The translations under genes were made by a program, and so were the position numbers. The notes under the pieces are model-generated. The model was given only the letters and a program-made list of their open reading frames with translations, was not told the DNA's origin and ran no database searches. Positions 10,508 through 19,760 of a DNA stretch of 64,000 nt are shown piece after piece (within the stretch, counting starts at the first letter, position 1; every line of letters starts with the position of its first letter). The stretch is from Tabrizicola piscis (GTDB lineage: Bacteria > Pseudomonadota > Alphaproteobacteria > Rhodobacterales > Rhodobacteraceae): positions 2,728,001-2,792,000 of the forward strand of contig NZ_CP034328.1 in assembly GCF_003940805.1 (NCBI RefSeq), given 5' to 3'.

Positions 10508-10951
10508 ATGACGAAACTGAGTTTTGGGGCCCACCCCTACCTTCTGGGGTTCGAACAGCTGGAACGGCTGGTTGAACGCACCGCGAAATCGGGGGCCGAA
10601 GGCTACCCGCCCTTCAACATCGAAGCCGTGGCGGAAAACGCCTATCGGATCACCCTGGCGGTTGCCGGGTTCCGTGAGGACGATCTTGCCATCACGGTGG
10701 AAGAGCGGCAGCTGGTCGTGCGCGGCCGTCAGGCCGATGATCTGGGCGAGCGGGTGTTCCTGCACCGGGGCATCGCCGCGCGGGCGTTCCAGCGCAGTTT
10801 CGTGATGGCCGACGGGGTCGAAGTGGCCGGGGCGACGATGGAGCATGGTTTGCTGCATATCGACCTGCGCCGTCAGGTGCCGGATACCGTGGTGCAGACG
10901 ATCAGGATCGGTCGGAAAGATGCCAGCCTGAAGGATGGGGGCAACACATGA
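10508..10951 (+). CDS. Hsp20/alpha-crystallin small heat-shock protein
   Basis: A 147-residue holdase chaperone. The alpha-crystallin domain spans about residues 35-130, beginning PPFNIEAVAENAYRITLAVA; it includes the VRGRQADD strand/turn and the RAFQRSFVMADGVEV stretch, and ends with the GLLHIDLRR strand. The C-terminal tail is short, and TIRIG resembles the I-x-I anchoring motif. ATG at 10508 is in the family-consistent position; longer upstream reading has no support. An RpoH-like promoter precedes it, and DUF1150 follows with an ATGA overlap. Confidence 0.92.
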   Translation: MTKLSFGAHPYLLGFEQLERLVERTAKSGAEGYPPFNIEAVAENAYRITLAVAGFREDDLAITVEERQLVVRGRQADDLGERVFLHRGIAARAFQRSFVMADGVEVAGATMEHGLLHIDLRRQVPDTVVQTIRIGRKDASLKDGGNT

Positions 10952-11175
10952 ACACACCTTTCAACGGATTGCCGCAGGGCGCTGACCGGATCGTCTATGT
11001 CCGCGAAGTCGCGGTCGAGGATTTGCCGGACGATGTGCGCGCGCAGATGGACGGGCTGGATGTGATCTGGTCAGTGCATGGCGCGGATGGCCGCCAGCTG
11101 GCGCTGGTCGCGGACCGGAAGCTCGCGTTTCACCTGGCGCGGGAACATGACTTCACGCCGGTGAGCGTGCATTGA
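10948..11175 (+). CDS. DUF1150 family protein
   Basis: A 75-residue protein of a family I recognise from alphaproteobacteria (segments RIVYVREVAVEDLP and LALVADRKLAFHLAREHDFT). It is a small, acidic, soluble protein of unknown function. Its ATG overlaps the hsp20 stop by four bases, so the two are translationally coupled and induced together by heat. The recurrent pairing suggests a role in small-HSP function. Confidence 0.85.
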   Translation: MNTPFNGLPQGADRIVYVREVAVEDLPDDVRAQMDGLDVIWSVHGADGRQLALVADRKLAFHLAREHDFTPVSVH

Positions 11176-11214
11176 GTTTGGGCCGCCCCCGTTGCAGTGG
11201 GGGGGCGCAAGCCG

Positions 11215-12093
11215 CTATTCGCCCGGAATTTCGTGAATTCTTGCTGGGGCGGGCGGTGCTGGCTTGGCCCCGCGCCGACGATAGGCGCTCGGGGTGAAGG
11301 CATAGCCAAGCTGGCCGACCAGTGTCGGCGCCATCTGGTCGGTAACACCCAGCGGTACGTTGCAGGGGCCCGGCACACGGAACGTGCCAAAGGCCTGGTC
11401 AAAGATCGAAAACACCGTCGCATAGTTGGTGTCGAAGGCAGCCCGGTCTGCTGCATGGTGCCAGCGGTGCATGGCGGGCGACACGAACACGCGCCCCAGC
11501 GGGCCATAGGTCCAGGGCAAGTCGGCGTGGATCAGATAGCCATAGTAATGGCGGACCAGATTGTTGGCGACGATCGCCTCGATCGGCAGGCCCAGCACTA
11601 GCAGGACACCCGTGTCGATAACAAACGTGGTGATCTTGTTGAACGGGTGGAACCGTTGCAGGGTCAGCCAGGTCATCTCGGTGTCGGAATGGTGGACGGC
11701 GTGGCCCGGCCAAAGAAAGCGGGTGTGTTCCAGCCTGTGGCGCCAGTAGCCGACAAAATCGCCAACAAAGACCCCGAGGAGGACGACCGGCAGCATCGGC
11801 ATGCCGTTCCAGAAGTCGCGGTCGATCAGGCTGATGCCGTTGGTGATGAATGCCCAGTCCAAGGCCTGCGAGTAAAGCACGATCATCGGGCCGATAAAGA
11901 CCAGATTGAACAGCAGTATCTGCACGTTGAGCCCAGACTCGACTGCGGCGCGGCGCATGTCGGCAAATAGGGCTGAGCGTTTCACCAGCATTCCCAGCGA
12001 CAGGAAGAAGGCCGCCGTGGGCAGCAGGGATTCCAGCGTGCCTAGTCCGGCGCTCCAGCTGTCGGACAGCAGCTGGGTCAGAAAGTCGAGCAT
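11215..12093 (-). CDS. Sterol desaturase-family (fatty acid hydroxylase-like) membrane protein
   Basis: A 292-residue integral membrane di-iron protein. The eight-His signature is complete: HRLEH, HAVHH and HRWHH, with an additional His in RHYYGYLIHADLP. Four to five hydrophobic helices precede and interrupt the clusters. Family members hydroxylate or desaturate fatty acids, sterols or carotenoids; the substrate here is unknown. The ATG at 12091-12093 has a GGAAGGA ribosome site; an ATG at 12124-12126 would add 11 residues. It is an isolated minus-strand gene downstream of sat-cysC. Confidence 0.87.
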   Translation of the reverse strand: MLDFLTQLLSDSWSAGLGTLESLLPTAAFFLSLGMLVKRSALFADMRRAAVESGLNVQILLFNLVFIGPMIVLYSQALDWAFITNGISLIDRDFWNGMPMLPVVLLGVFVGDFVGYWRHRLEHTRFLWPGHAVHHSDTEMTWLTLQRFHPFNKITTFVIDTGVLLVLGLPIEAIVANNLVRHYYGYLIHADLPWTYGPLGRVFVSPAMHRWHHAADRAAFDTNYATVFSIFDQAFGTFRVPGPCNVPLGVTDQMAPTLVGQLGYAFTPSAYRRRGAKPAPPAPARIHEIPGE

Positions 12094-12214
12094 CTGGGCA
12101 GATCCTTCCCACGAATACTGCGCCATCAAGACAAGAATATTGGGCGAAAATGTGAAATAATCCGCGTTGAACAAGGGAATTCCGGCCGGATTGGGAAATC
12201 CGGCCGGTGTCTTG

Positions 12215-13924
12215 TCACGCCCGGATCAGGCCCATCTGTTCCAGCTTGAGCAGAACCTGGTGGGCGCAGTGGTCGACATCGACATTTTCGGTGTCCACCA
12301 CCAGTTCGGCCTTGGTCGGCGCTTCATAGGGGTCGGAGATGCCGGTGAATTCCTTGATCTTGCCTTCGCGTGCCAGTTTATACAGGCCCTTGCGGTCGCG
12401 GCGTTCGCATTCTTCGATGCTGGTCGCGACATGGACTTCGATGAAGGCGCCGAACGCCTCGATCATCTCACGCACCGCGCGGCGGGTGGCGGTGTAGGGG
12501 GCGATGGGGGCGCAGATGGCGATGCCGCCGTTCTTGGTGATCTCGGACGCCACATAGCCGATGCGCTTGATGTTCAGGTCGCGGTGTTCCTTGGAGAAGC
12601 CGAGTTCCGAGGACAGGTGTTTGCGCACCACGTCGCCATCCAGCAGCGTGACGGGGCGGCCGCCCATTTCCATCAGCTTGACCATCAGCGCGTTGGCGAT
12701 GGTGGATTTGCCGCTGCCGGAGAGGCCGGTGAAGAACACGGTGAAGCCCTGCTTGGACCGCGCGGGGCTGGTCTTCCTCAGTTCTTCCACCACTTGCGGG
12801 AAGCTGAACCATTCGGGGATGTCCAGCCCTTCGCGCAAGCGGCGGCGGAGTTCGGTGCCGGAAATGTCCAGCACGGTGGAGCCTTCGGGCACTTCGTTCG
12901 CCGGGTAGTACTGGGCCTTTTCGGCGACATAGACCATGTGTTTGAAATCGACCATCTCGATGCCGATCTCGGCGGCATGGGCGGCGAACAGTTCTTGCGC
13001 AGCGTAGGGGTCGTAAAAATCCTGACCTTGGGAGTTTTTCCCCGGCCCGGCATGGTCACGGCCCACGATCATGTGGGTGCAGCCGTGGTTCTTGCGGATG
13101 ATGCCGTGCCAGACCGCCTCACGCGGGCCGGCCATGCGCATGGCGAGGTTGAGGAGGCTGAGGGCCGTGGTCTGGGCGGGGTACTGGTCCAGCACCGCCT
13201 CATAACAGCGGACGCGGGTGAAGTGGTCCACGTCGCCGGGTTTGGTCATGCCGACGACGGGGTGGATGAGGAGGTTGGCCTGCGCCTCACGCGCGGCGCG
13301 GAAGGTGAGTTCCTGATGCGCGCGGTGGAGGGGGTTGCGGGTCTGGAAAGCCACGATCTTGCGCCAACCCATCTTGCGGAAGAAGGCGCGGAGTTCGTTC
13401 GGGGTGTCACGGCGGGCCTTGAAGTCATAGTGGACCGGCTGCTGGATGCCGGTGACCGGGCCGCCCAGATAGACCTTGCCCGCCTGGTTGTGCAGGTAGT
13501 TGACCGCAGGGTGGGCGAGGTCATCAGCGCCAAAAACCTTTTCCGCCTCAAGCGCCTTGTTCGGCACCCATTTGTCGCTGATCGACAGGATCGCAAGGAT
13601 GACACCTTCGGCGTCGCGAAGGGCGATGTCCTGACCGGGTTCGACCTTTTCGGCAAAGGCCTCGGACACGTCCAGCGTGATCGGCATGGGCCAGAGCGTG
13701 CCATCAGCGGTGCGCATGTTGGCGACGACGCCATCATAGTCCGCCTGTCCCATGAAGCCACGCAACGGGAAGAACCCGCCGTTCATCAACAGCTCCAGAT
13801 CGCAGACCTGACGCGCGGTCAGGTCCCATGAGGGCAGCGCGCCAGCCTCATGCTTCAGCTTCTGGGCGGAATCGTAGGAAACATAAAGCTCGGGGATCGG
13901 GGCGAGGTTTGGCAGGGAAGACAT
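12215..13924 (-). CDS. Bifunctional sulfate adenylyltransferase/APS kinase
   Basis: A 569-residue fusion catalysing the first two steps of sulfate activation (sulfate to APS to PAPS). The ATP sulfurylase domain occupies about residues 1-385, with QTRNPLHRAH (194-203) and GRDHAGPG (288-295) as the nucleotide-binding motifs. The APS kinase domain (about 395-569) has the P-loop GLSGSGKST and a GLYKLAREG motif. Unlike fungal enzymes, whose kinase domain is often regulatory, the P-loop here is intact, so both activities are expected. No cys genes adjoin it. Upstream, 13925-14203 contains nested hairpins (for example CTCCTCG/CGAGGAG near 14143-14170) that probably end the rppH transcript. Confidence 0.93.
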   Translation of the reverse strand: MSSLPNLAPIPELYVSYDSAQKLKHEAGALPSWDLTARQVCDLELLMNGGFFPLRGFMGQADYDGVVANMRTADGTLWPMPITLDVSEAFAEKVEPGQDIALRDAEGVILAILSISDKWVPNKALEAEKVFGADDLAHPAVNYLHNQAGKVYLGGPVTGIQQPVHYDFKARRDTPNELRAFFRKMGWRKIVAFQTRNPLHRAHQELTFRAAREAQANLLIHPVVGMTKPGDVDHFTRVRCYEAVLDQYPAQTTALSLLNLAMRMAGPREAVWHGIIRKNHGCTHMIVGRDHAGPGKNSQGQDFYDPYAAQELFAAHAAEIGIEMVDFKHMVYVAEKAQYYPANEVPEGSTVLDISGTELRRRLREGLDIPEWFSFPQVVEELRKTSPARSKQGFTVFFTGLSGSGKSTIANALMVKLMEMGGRPVTLLDGDVVRKHLSSELGFSKEHRDLNIKRIGYVASEITKNGGIAICAPIAPYTATRRAVREMIEAFGAFIEVHVATSIEECERRDRKGLYKLAREGKIKEFTGISDPYEAPTKAELVVDTENVDVDHCAHQVLLKLEQMGLIRA

Positions 13925-14203
13925 CGGATCAACCTTTCAAGGCGCTGGCGTGCACGGCGGCATTGGCCACCTGTCGGGCGGGTGCCTAGCGCGGGAACGG
14001 GGCAGAATTCAAGCGACGGTGCGGTATCTGGGGACAATAAGGCGGAAATCGTGGGGGATGTAGCCCCCGCAGTCCGCCTTTTACCCAAGCCAGCGGGGGG
14101 CGGAACGATGTTCCGGGGTGGGGCCGCTCGTCGATGACTTCGTCACTCCTCGCTGCGGGGGCCGAGGAGGAGACGCAGTCGAATGACGAGGGGACGGGGC
14201 GGT

Positions 14204-14683
14204 TTACGCCAGATAAGCGCGGAAACTGCGGATGACTTCGTCATAAACCGCGCGTTTGAAGGGGACGATGCTGTCAACCATCTCATCGGCCAGAATCCAG
14301 CGCCAGGTCGAAAACTCGGGGTGTTCGGTGGCGATCTTGATGTCGCTGTCGCGGCCATTGAAGCGGAACAGGAACCATTTCTGCCGCTGGCCCCGGTACT
14401 TGCCGCCCCAGACCTTGCCCAGAAGATCGGGCGGCAGGTCATAGGTCACCCAGCCGTGGGTCTTGGCGATGGGGGTGACAAGGTCACGGGTGACGCCGGT
14501 TTCTTCCCACAGCTCACGGAAGGCCGCTGTCTTGGGGGTTTCGTCCTTGTCGATGCCGCCTTGTGGCATCTGCCATGCGGGCGAGGGGCTGTCGATCCGC
14601 TGACCGGCAAACACAAGACCGCGGGCGTCGATCAGGACGACGCCGACACAGGGGCGGTAGGGCAGGCTTTCCGGGTCGGTCAT
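14204..14683 (-). CDS. rppH: RNA pyrophosphohydrolase
   Basis: A 159-residue NUDIX enzyme that removes pyrophosphate from mRNA 5' ends, starting decay. The Nudix box reads [20 protein letters not shown] then TGV, with all catalytic glutamates. [11 protein letters not shown] near the N-terminus and WQMPQGGID are typical RppH signatures, and the [12 protein letters not shown] strand binds RNA in homologues. ATG at 14681-14683 is chosen as the family start. It stands downstream of ctpA on the same strand, with a strong GC hairpin between. Confidence 0.93.
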   Translation of the reverse strand: MTDPESLPYRPCVGVVLIDARGLVFAGQRIDSPSPAWQMPQGGIDKDETPKTAAFRELWEETGVTRDLVTPIAKTHGWVTYDLPPDLLGKVWGGKYRGQRQKWFLFRFNGRDSDIKIATEHPEFSTWRWILADEMVDSIVPFKRAVYDEVIRSFRAYLA

Positions 14684-14736
14684 GGCGGGCACTTTCGGCA
14701 AATCGGGCCCGATGGAAGCGGGCCCCCCACCCCCAT

Positions 14737-14759
14737 CCCCTCCCCACGAGGGGGAGGGG
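14737..14759. repeat. CCCCTCCCC hairpin, copy 1
   Basis: CCCCTCCCC (14737-14745), loop ACGAG, GGGGAGGGG (14751-14759). A perfect 9-bp stem between ctpA and rppH. Near-identical hairpins occur at 26602-26622 and 28973-28999, always between genes, so this is a dispersed family element that may act at transcript ends. Confidence 0.75.
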
Positions 14760-14789
14760 AGGCGAAGGTGGACAGGTTTGGCCCAGACC

Positions 14790-16136
14790 TTAGGGCTGTT
14801 CGGGGGCGATGGCGGTCAGCCCCTTGATGATGTCGACGGCATAGGCGAGTTGGTAATCCTCATCCCGCAGCTTGGCCGATTCCTCGGCCCGGGCGAGTTC
14901 TTCCTCGTACAGCCGCTTTTCCTCATCGGTCATCGAATCGTTGGTGATGGCGCCGCGCAGGTCGGCTTCGGACCGGTTGCGGACGGCCGATGCCGGTGCA
15001 TCTTCCTCACCTTCAACCACGGGGGCTGGTGGCGGCTGGTTCACCACGATGTCTGGCGAGATGCCAAGCGCCTGGATCGACCGGCCGGATGGCGTGTAGT
15101 AGCGCGCGGTGGTCAGGCGCATCGCCCCGTCGCCGCGCAGCGGGATCAGGGTCTGGACCGAGCCTTTGCCGAAGCTTTTCGTGCCGACAACGATGGCGCG
15201 GCGGTGGTCCTGCAAGGCGCCGGCCACGATTTCCGAGGCCGAAGCAGAGCCGCCGTTGATCAGCATCACGATCGGCTTGCCTGCCACCAGATCGCCGGGC
15301 TGGGCGTTGTAGCGTTCGCCACTGCCTGCCTGACGGCCCCGGGTGGAGACGATCTCGCCCTTTTCAAGGAAGGCGTCCGAGACCGAGATCGCTTCGTTCA
15401 ACAGGCCGCCGGGGTTGTTGCGCAGATCAAGGACGACGCCGTCCATGTTCTCGATCCCGCCCAGTTCCTCGATTGCGGTGTTCAGGGCTTCGACCATGCC
15501 AGAGGTGGTCTGGTCGTTGAAGGTGGTGATCCGCAGGACGACCGTGTTGTCGACAACGCGGCCCCGGACGGCGGTCAGCTTGATGGTGTCGCGGATGATC
15601 GACACGTCAAAGGGTTCCGGCGTACCTTCGCGGACGATGGTGATGATGATTTCCGATCCGATCGGACCGCGCATCTTTTCCACGGCGTCGTCCAGCAGAA
15701 GGCCAAGGACGGATTCGCCATCGACATGGGTGATGAAGTCGCCCGCAAGGATGCCGGCCTTGTCGGCGGGGGTGCCGTCCATCGGGGAGATGACCTTGAT
15801 GAAGCCTTCTTCCTGCGTCACCTCGATCCCGAGGCCGCCGAATTCGCCGCGGGTCTGCACCCGCATGTCGTCGAAATCCTTGGCCGACAGATAGCCGGAG
15901 TGCGGGTCAAGCGAGGTGAGCATCCCGTTGATCGCGGCGGTGACCAGGTCTTCGGTCGACACTTCCTCGACATACTGGCTGCGGATGCGTTCGAAGATGT
16001 CGCCGAACAGATCAAGCTGTTCGTAGACCGAGGTATCGCTGGAGGCTTCCTGCGCGATCAGGGGGCCGGCGATCTGCGTGGTCAGCACCACCCCGGCAAC
16101 CGTTCCGCCCAAGGCGGCCATCACGAACTTTTTCAT
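14790..16136 (-). CDS. ctpA: S41 carboxyl-terminal processing protease
   Basis: A 448-residue periplasmic serine protease that trims the C-termini of envelope proteins. An N-terminal signal anchor ([20 protein letters not shown]) is followed by a PDZ domain (about residues 100-170, with GGLGIEV) and the catalytic core: the [11 protein letters not shown] strand, the Ser of GGSASASE (Ser299) and, 25 residues later, the general-base Lys of TKSFGKG (Lys324). The C-terminal third is charged and helical. Its start is 6 bp after the stop of the EnvC-like gene, so gpmI, envC-like and ctpA form one unit, an arrangement common in alphaproteobacteria that links it to cell-wall remodelling. Confidence 0.94.
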   Translation of the reverse strand: MKKFVMAALGGTVAGVVLTTQIAGPLIAQEASSDTSVYEQLDLFGDIFERIRSQYVEEVSTEDLVTAAINGMLTSLDPHSGYLSAKDFDDMRVQTRGEFGGLGIEVTQEEGFIKVISPMDGTPADKAGILAGDFITHVDGESVLGLLLDDAVEKMRGPIGSEIIITIVREGTPEPFDVSIIRDTIKLTAVRGRVVDNTVVLRITTFNDQTTSGMVEALNTAIEELGGIENMDGVVLDLRNNPGGLLNEAISVSDAFLEKGEIVSTRGRQAGSGERYNAQPGDLVAGKPIVMLINGGSASASEIVAGALQDHRRAIVVGTKSFGKGSVQTLIPLRGDGAMRLTTARYYTPSGRSIQALGISPDIVVNQPPPAPVVEGEEDAPASAVRNRSEADLRGAITNDSMTDEEKRLYEEELARAEESAKLRDEDYQLAYAVDIIKGLTAIAPEQP

Positions 16137-16142
16137 ACGACG

Positions 16143-17273
16143 TCAATCCTCTGTGCGGGCGGTGGCGGTGAACCACGGCATCGGGTCCACGGGCGCTGCA
16201 CCCTGTCTGAGTTCCATATAAAGCGTTTCCGTCCCGCGCCCGCCAGACCCATCTGCCGGTTCGGTCAGGAATTCCGCCGAAGCTGCCTCGACCCCTCCCA
16301 TCAGGCCAAGTGGGGCATCGGCGGCAACGACTTCTCCTACCTCGCCATAAAGGACATCCAGTCCGGCCAGAACCAGTAGATAGCCGTCCCCGGGTTCGAG
16401 TATCATCACATTTCCGTAGTCAAGCAGCGGACCGCGGTAGCGGATGGTCGCAGGCCATGGAGCGGTGACCAGTGCACGGGGTCCGGTGGCAAGGGTCAGG
16501 CCGGGGCGGCGGGTGCCGGTGGCGTCCGCCTCGCCAGGTTTGCGCAGGGTGCGACCAAGGACGGGCAGCGGCAGGGTGCCCTTGGCGGCGACAAAGCTGG
16601 TGTCGCCTTCGGCATCGGGTGACAGGCCTGCGGCAAAGCCATCCAGCGTGTCGGCGCTTTCCAGCAGATCGCGCAGCGCGTCGGGGTCATCCAGAAACCG
16701 GCGCGGCAGGTCGACCCGGTCGGACATGGCCTGTGACAGGCTGGTTCGAGCCTCTTGCGCGGCGGCAAGGCCTTTGGACAGCGTTTCGCCCGCCGAAAGC
16801 TGGAGCGCGCGCAGGTCGGCGAGTTCCTGAAGCTCGGCCTTGAGCGCCTCGGCTTCGGCCTGCAGGGCGGGGGTCACATCCGCCATCACCATGCCGGAGC
16901 GGGCGGTGCCAAGCGCGCCGTCGGGGTGCAGCAGGAGAAGCGGGCCGGGGTTCGCCTCCATCGTGGCCAAGACGCCCAGCAGGCGGCCGATGCTGTCACT
17001 TTTGGCGTCGAACTGACGGGTCAGGGCGGTTTCGCGCAGTGACGCCTGCCGCAACGCCCCGCGCAGGGCGGCCAGCCCGGATTCGTAGGCGCGGATCGTC
17101 TTGCTGAGCGCGGCAACGCGGTCCCGCGCCTCGACTGCCGCGTCAAGGGCGGCCACGGCGGCCTGCAGATCGGCCGAGGCGAGAGCGGCCTGTTCGGCCA
17201 CCGTCTGCGCGGTGGCCGGGCCCACAAGCATTGGGGCAGTAAGCAGAAGGCAAAGGGCGGCGGCGCGGATCAT
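16143..17273 (-). CDS. EnvC-like murein hydrolase activator (LytM/M23 fold, degenerate)
   Basis: A 376-residue exported protein: a signal peptide (AALCLLLTAPMLVGPATA), a long Ala/Leu-rich coiled coil (about residues 25-220) and a C-terminal M23/LytM-like domain (about 270-365). In the M23 part the zinc-binding His positions are not seen; the segment reads DYGNVMILEPGDGYLLVLAG rather than carrying the usual H-x-H. EnvC-type proteins with dead LytM domains activate amidases instead of cutting peptidoglycan, so I infer an activator. ATG at 17271-17273 overlaps the gpmI stop (ATGA). Confidence 0.85.
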   Translation of the reverse strand: MIRAAALCLLLTAPMLVGPATAQTVAEQAALASADLQAAVAALDAAVEARDRVAALSKTIRAYESGLAALRGALRQASLRETALTRQFDAKSDSIGRLLGVLATMEANPGPLLLLHPDGALGTARSGMVMADVTPALQAEAEALKAELQELADLRALQLSAGETLSKGLAAAQEARTSLSQAMSDRVDLPRRFLDDPDALRDLLESADTLDGFAAGLSPDAEGDTSFVAAKGTLPLPVLGRTLRKPGEADATGTRRPGLTLATGPRALVTAPWPATIRYRGPLLDYGNVMILEPGDGYLLVLAGLDVLYGEVGEVVAADAPLGLMGGVEAASAEFLTEPADGSGGRGTETLYMELRQGAAPVDPMPWFTATARTED

Positions 17274-18787
17274 GCGATCAGCGTTTCCCCGGTCATTTCG
17301 GCGGGCTGGGGCAGGCCCATCAACTGCAGCAGCGTGGGCGCCAGGTCCGACAGGCGGCCATTGCGCAAGTGGGCGCCAGCGGGGCCGCCGACAAGGATGA
17401 CCGGCACCGGGTTCGTGGTATGGGCGGTATGGGGGCCGCCAGAGACGGGATCTACCATCACCTCGCAATTGCCATGGTCGGCGCAGATCAGCATCGCGCC
17501 ACCCCTTGCGGTCAGCGCCTCCAGCGCGCGGGCAAGACCTTGATCCACCGCCTCGCACGCCCTGATCGCAGCGGGGAGGCTGCCGGTATGGCCCACCATA
17601 TCGGGGTTGGCGAAGTTGACGACGATCAGGTCATAGCCATGGTTGATCGCCCCAACCAGCCGATCAGTCACTTCGGGCGCGCTCATTTCCGGTTGCAGGT
17701 CATAGGTGGCGACCTTGGGCGACAAAGGCATAGCGCGGTCTTCGCCGGGGTAGGGCACCTCACGCCCGCCGTTCAGGAAGAAGGTGACATGGGGGTATTT
17801 TTCGGTTTCGGCCAGACGGAATTGGGTACGGCCGTGGTTGGAGACCCATTCGCCAAGGGTGTTCACCAGCACGCGCTTGGGGAAGGCGGTGGCGATATAG
17901 GCGTTGTGGGCGTCGGAATATTCGACCATCCCCAGCATGGCCGACCACTCCGGCCGGGGGCCGGTGTCAAACGCGGTGAAGGCGGGATCACCAAGCGCGG
18001 CAAGGATTTCCCGCGCCCGGTCGGCCCGGAAGTTCAGGCAGAAGATACCGTCCCCATCCTTGGCCCCGTGATAGCCGTCGATCACGGTGGGGGCGAGGAA
18101 TTCATCCGTCTCGGCCTTGGCATAAGAGCTTGAGATGGCGCTGATCGGATACTGGGCAGCCTCGCCCTTTGCATTGACGATCACGTCGTAGGCGCGCGCC
18201 ACGCGTTCCCAGCGATTGTCACGGTCCATGGCCCAGTAGCGGCCCGTCACCGTGGCGATGCTGGCACCATAGGGCAGGCGCTGGACAAGGTCGGCCACAT
18301 AGCCCTGCGCCGAGGAGGGAGAGACATCGCGCCCATCGGTGATGGCATGGAGCGCTACGGGAACGCCAAGCGCGGTGATTGCGCGGCAGGCGGCAAGGAT
18401 GTGGTTGACGTGGCCATGCACGCCGCCATCCGACACCACGCCCAGAAGATGCGCGGTCCCGCCCTTGGCCTTCACCTTGGCAGCAAAGTCCAGAATGGCC
18501 GGGTTCACGGCAAAGCTGCCGTCTTCGATGGCAAGGTCGATGGCACCAAGGTCCATCGCCACCACGCGGCCCGCGCCGATGTTGGTGTGGCCAACCTCGG
18601 AGTTGCCCATCTGCCCGGTGGGCAGGCCCACATCTGGCCCGTGGGTCACAAGGGTGGCATGCGGGCAGGTGGCCCAAAGGTGGTTGAAGGTCGGCACCCG
18701 CGCCTGCGCCGGCGCGCTGGTTTCAGGGTTCGGGCCAATGCCCCAGCCGTCAAGGATGCAAAGGACGACGGGTTTCGGGGCGGTCAT
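17270..18787 (-). CDS. gpmI: 2,3-bisphosphoglycerate-independent phosphoglycerate mutase
   Basis: A 505-residue glycolytic enzyme interconverting 3- and 2-phosphoglycerate through a phosphoserine intermediate and two Mn ions. It opens with PVVLCILDGWG (metal-binding Asp), has the phospho-acceptor Ser in GNSEVGHTN (Ser63), HAITDGRD in the phosphatase-transferase interface and a C-terminal LICADHGNCE metal motif. Length is normal (about 505-515). First gene of the gpmI/envC-like/ctpA unit. Confidence 0.96.
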   Translation of the reverse strand: MTAPKPVVLCILDGWGIGPNPETSAPAQARVPTFNHLWATCPHATLVTHGPDVGLPTGQMGNSEVGHTNIGAGRVVAMDLGAIDLAIEDGSFAVNPAILDFAAKVKAKGGTAHLLGVVSDGGVHGHVNHILAACRAITALGVPVALHAITDGRDVSPSSAQGYVADLVQRLPYGASIATVTGRYWAMDRDNRWERVARAYDVIVNAKGEAAQYPISAISSSYAKAETDEFLAPTVIDGYHGAKDGDGIFCLNFRADRAREILAALGDPAFTAFDTGPRPEWSAMLGMVEYSDAHNAYIATAFPKRVLVNTLGEWVSNHGRTQFRLAETEKYPHVTFFLNGGREVPYPGEDRAMPLSPKVATYDLQPEMSAPEVTDRLVGAINHGYDLIVVNFANPDMVGHTGSLPAAIRACEAVDQGLARALEALTARGGAMLICADHGNCEVMVDPVSGGPHTAHTTNPVPVILVGGPAGAHLRNGRLSDLAPTLLQLMGLPQPAEMTGETLIA

Positions 18788-18854
18788 GGGGCAGGCTCCT
18801 GTCAGGCGTTGCCTGCGGTTTTACGCCGCGTCGGGGGGCGGGGCAACCGGGCTG

Positions 18855-19760
18855 CTACTGCGCCCGTTCGGCGGCCTTTTCCCGGACGCGCTGGCGCCAC
18901 AGGGTGAAGACCCCCGCCGCCACCACGATTCCCGCGCCGATGGCGACGTTGATGCGCAGCACCTCGCCAAAGACGAAAAGGCCGATGGACGAGGCGAAGA
19001 CCAGCTGCAGATAGGCGAAGGGCTGGATCGCCGACGCTTCGGCCACCGCATAGGCGCGGATGAGAAGCCAGTGGCCAAGGACAGCGGTGCAGCACAGGGT
19101 GGACATCCAGGCCCAGTCGGTCGGGGTCATCCAAGTCCAGTTGGCAAGGCCGAAGGGTGTCATGGCGATGGCCCCGACGACGCCGGTCCAAAAAAAGCTG
19201 ACGGGCGCGCTGTCCTTGCGGGCGACGTAGCGGGTCAAAAGCCCGTAGACCGCGAACATGAGGGCCGCAAGCAGGGGCACCAGCGCCCAGGGCGAAAAGA
19301 CGGCAATGCCCGGCTGCAGGATGATGAGGACGCCGACAAAGCCCACGGCGATTGCCGTCCAGCGCCGCCAGCCGACCTTTTCGCCCAGGATCGGGCCGGA
19401 CAGCGCGGCGATCAGCAGGGGGTAGCTGGTAAAGACGGCATGCGCCTCGATCAGGCCCAGCTTCACGAAACCGACGACCATCACGCAAATCTCGGCCACC
19501 AGGATCACGCCCCGGACAAGCTGTACCCAAGGCGTGTGGCTTTTGGCAGCGGCGCGCAGGCCGCCGGTGCTGACGGCGGCAAGGGTGATGGCAAACAGCC
19601 CGAAGACCCAGAAGCGGATCATCACCACCATCATCACGCTGTAATCCGTCGCCAGATGCCGCGAGATCCCGTCCTGCGCGGCGAAGACCACCGTGGTCGC
19701 GATCATCAGCCAGACGCCAAGGCGGGTGTTCTGGGTGGTGGCGGATTGGGGCGCGGTCAT
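18855..19760 (-). CDS. EamA/DMT-family transporter (tandem copy 2)
   Basis: A 301-residue exporter-type membrane protein with ten predicted helices. It closely parallels the next gene: both start with a WLM-x-A segment, share AAQDG-S-KHLA/RHLA, an MIRFWVF/MIRYWVF helix, GPILGE and PYLQ/PFAYLQ-(L/I)VF near the end. It arose by tandem duplication. It is translationally coupled to the upstream copy (ATGA overlap at 19757-19760). Substrate unknown; a heterodimeric pump is possible. Confidence 0.87.
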   Translation of the reverse strand: MTAPQSATTQNTRLGVWLMIATTVVFAAQDGISRHLATDYSVMMVVMIRFWVFGLFAITLAAVSTGGLRAAAKSHTPWVQLVRGVILVAEICVMVVGFVKLGLIEAHAVFTSYPLLIAALSGPILGEKVGWRRWTAIAVGFVGVLIILQPGIAVFSPWALVPLLAALMFAVYGLLTRYVARKDSAPVSFFWTGVVGAIAMTPFGLANWTWMTPTDWAWMSTLCCTAVLGHWLLIRAYAVAEASAIQPFAYLQLVFASSIGLFVFGEVLRINVAIGAGIVVAAGVFTLWRQRVREKAAERAQ

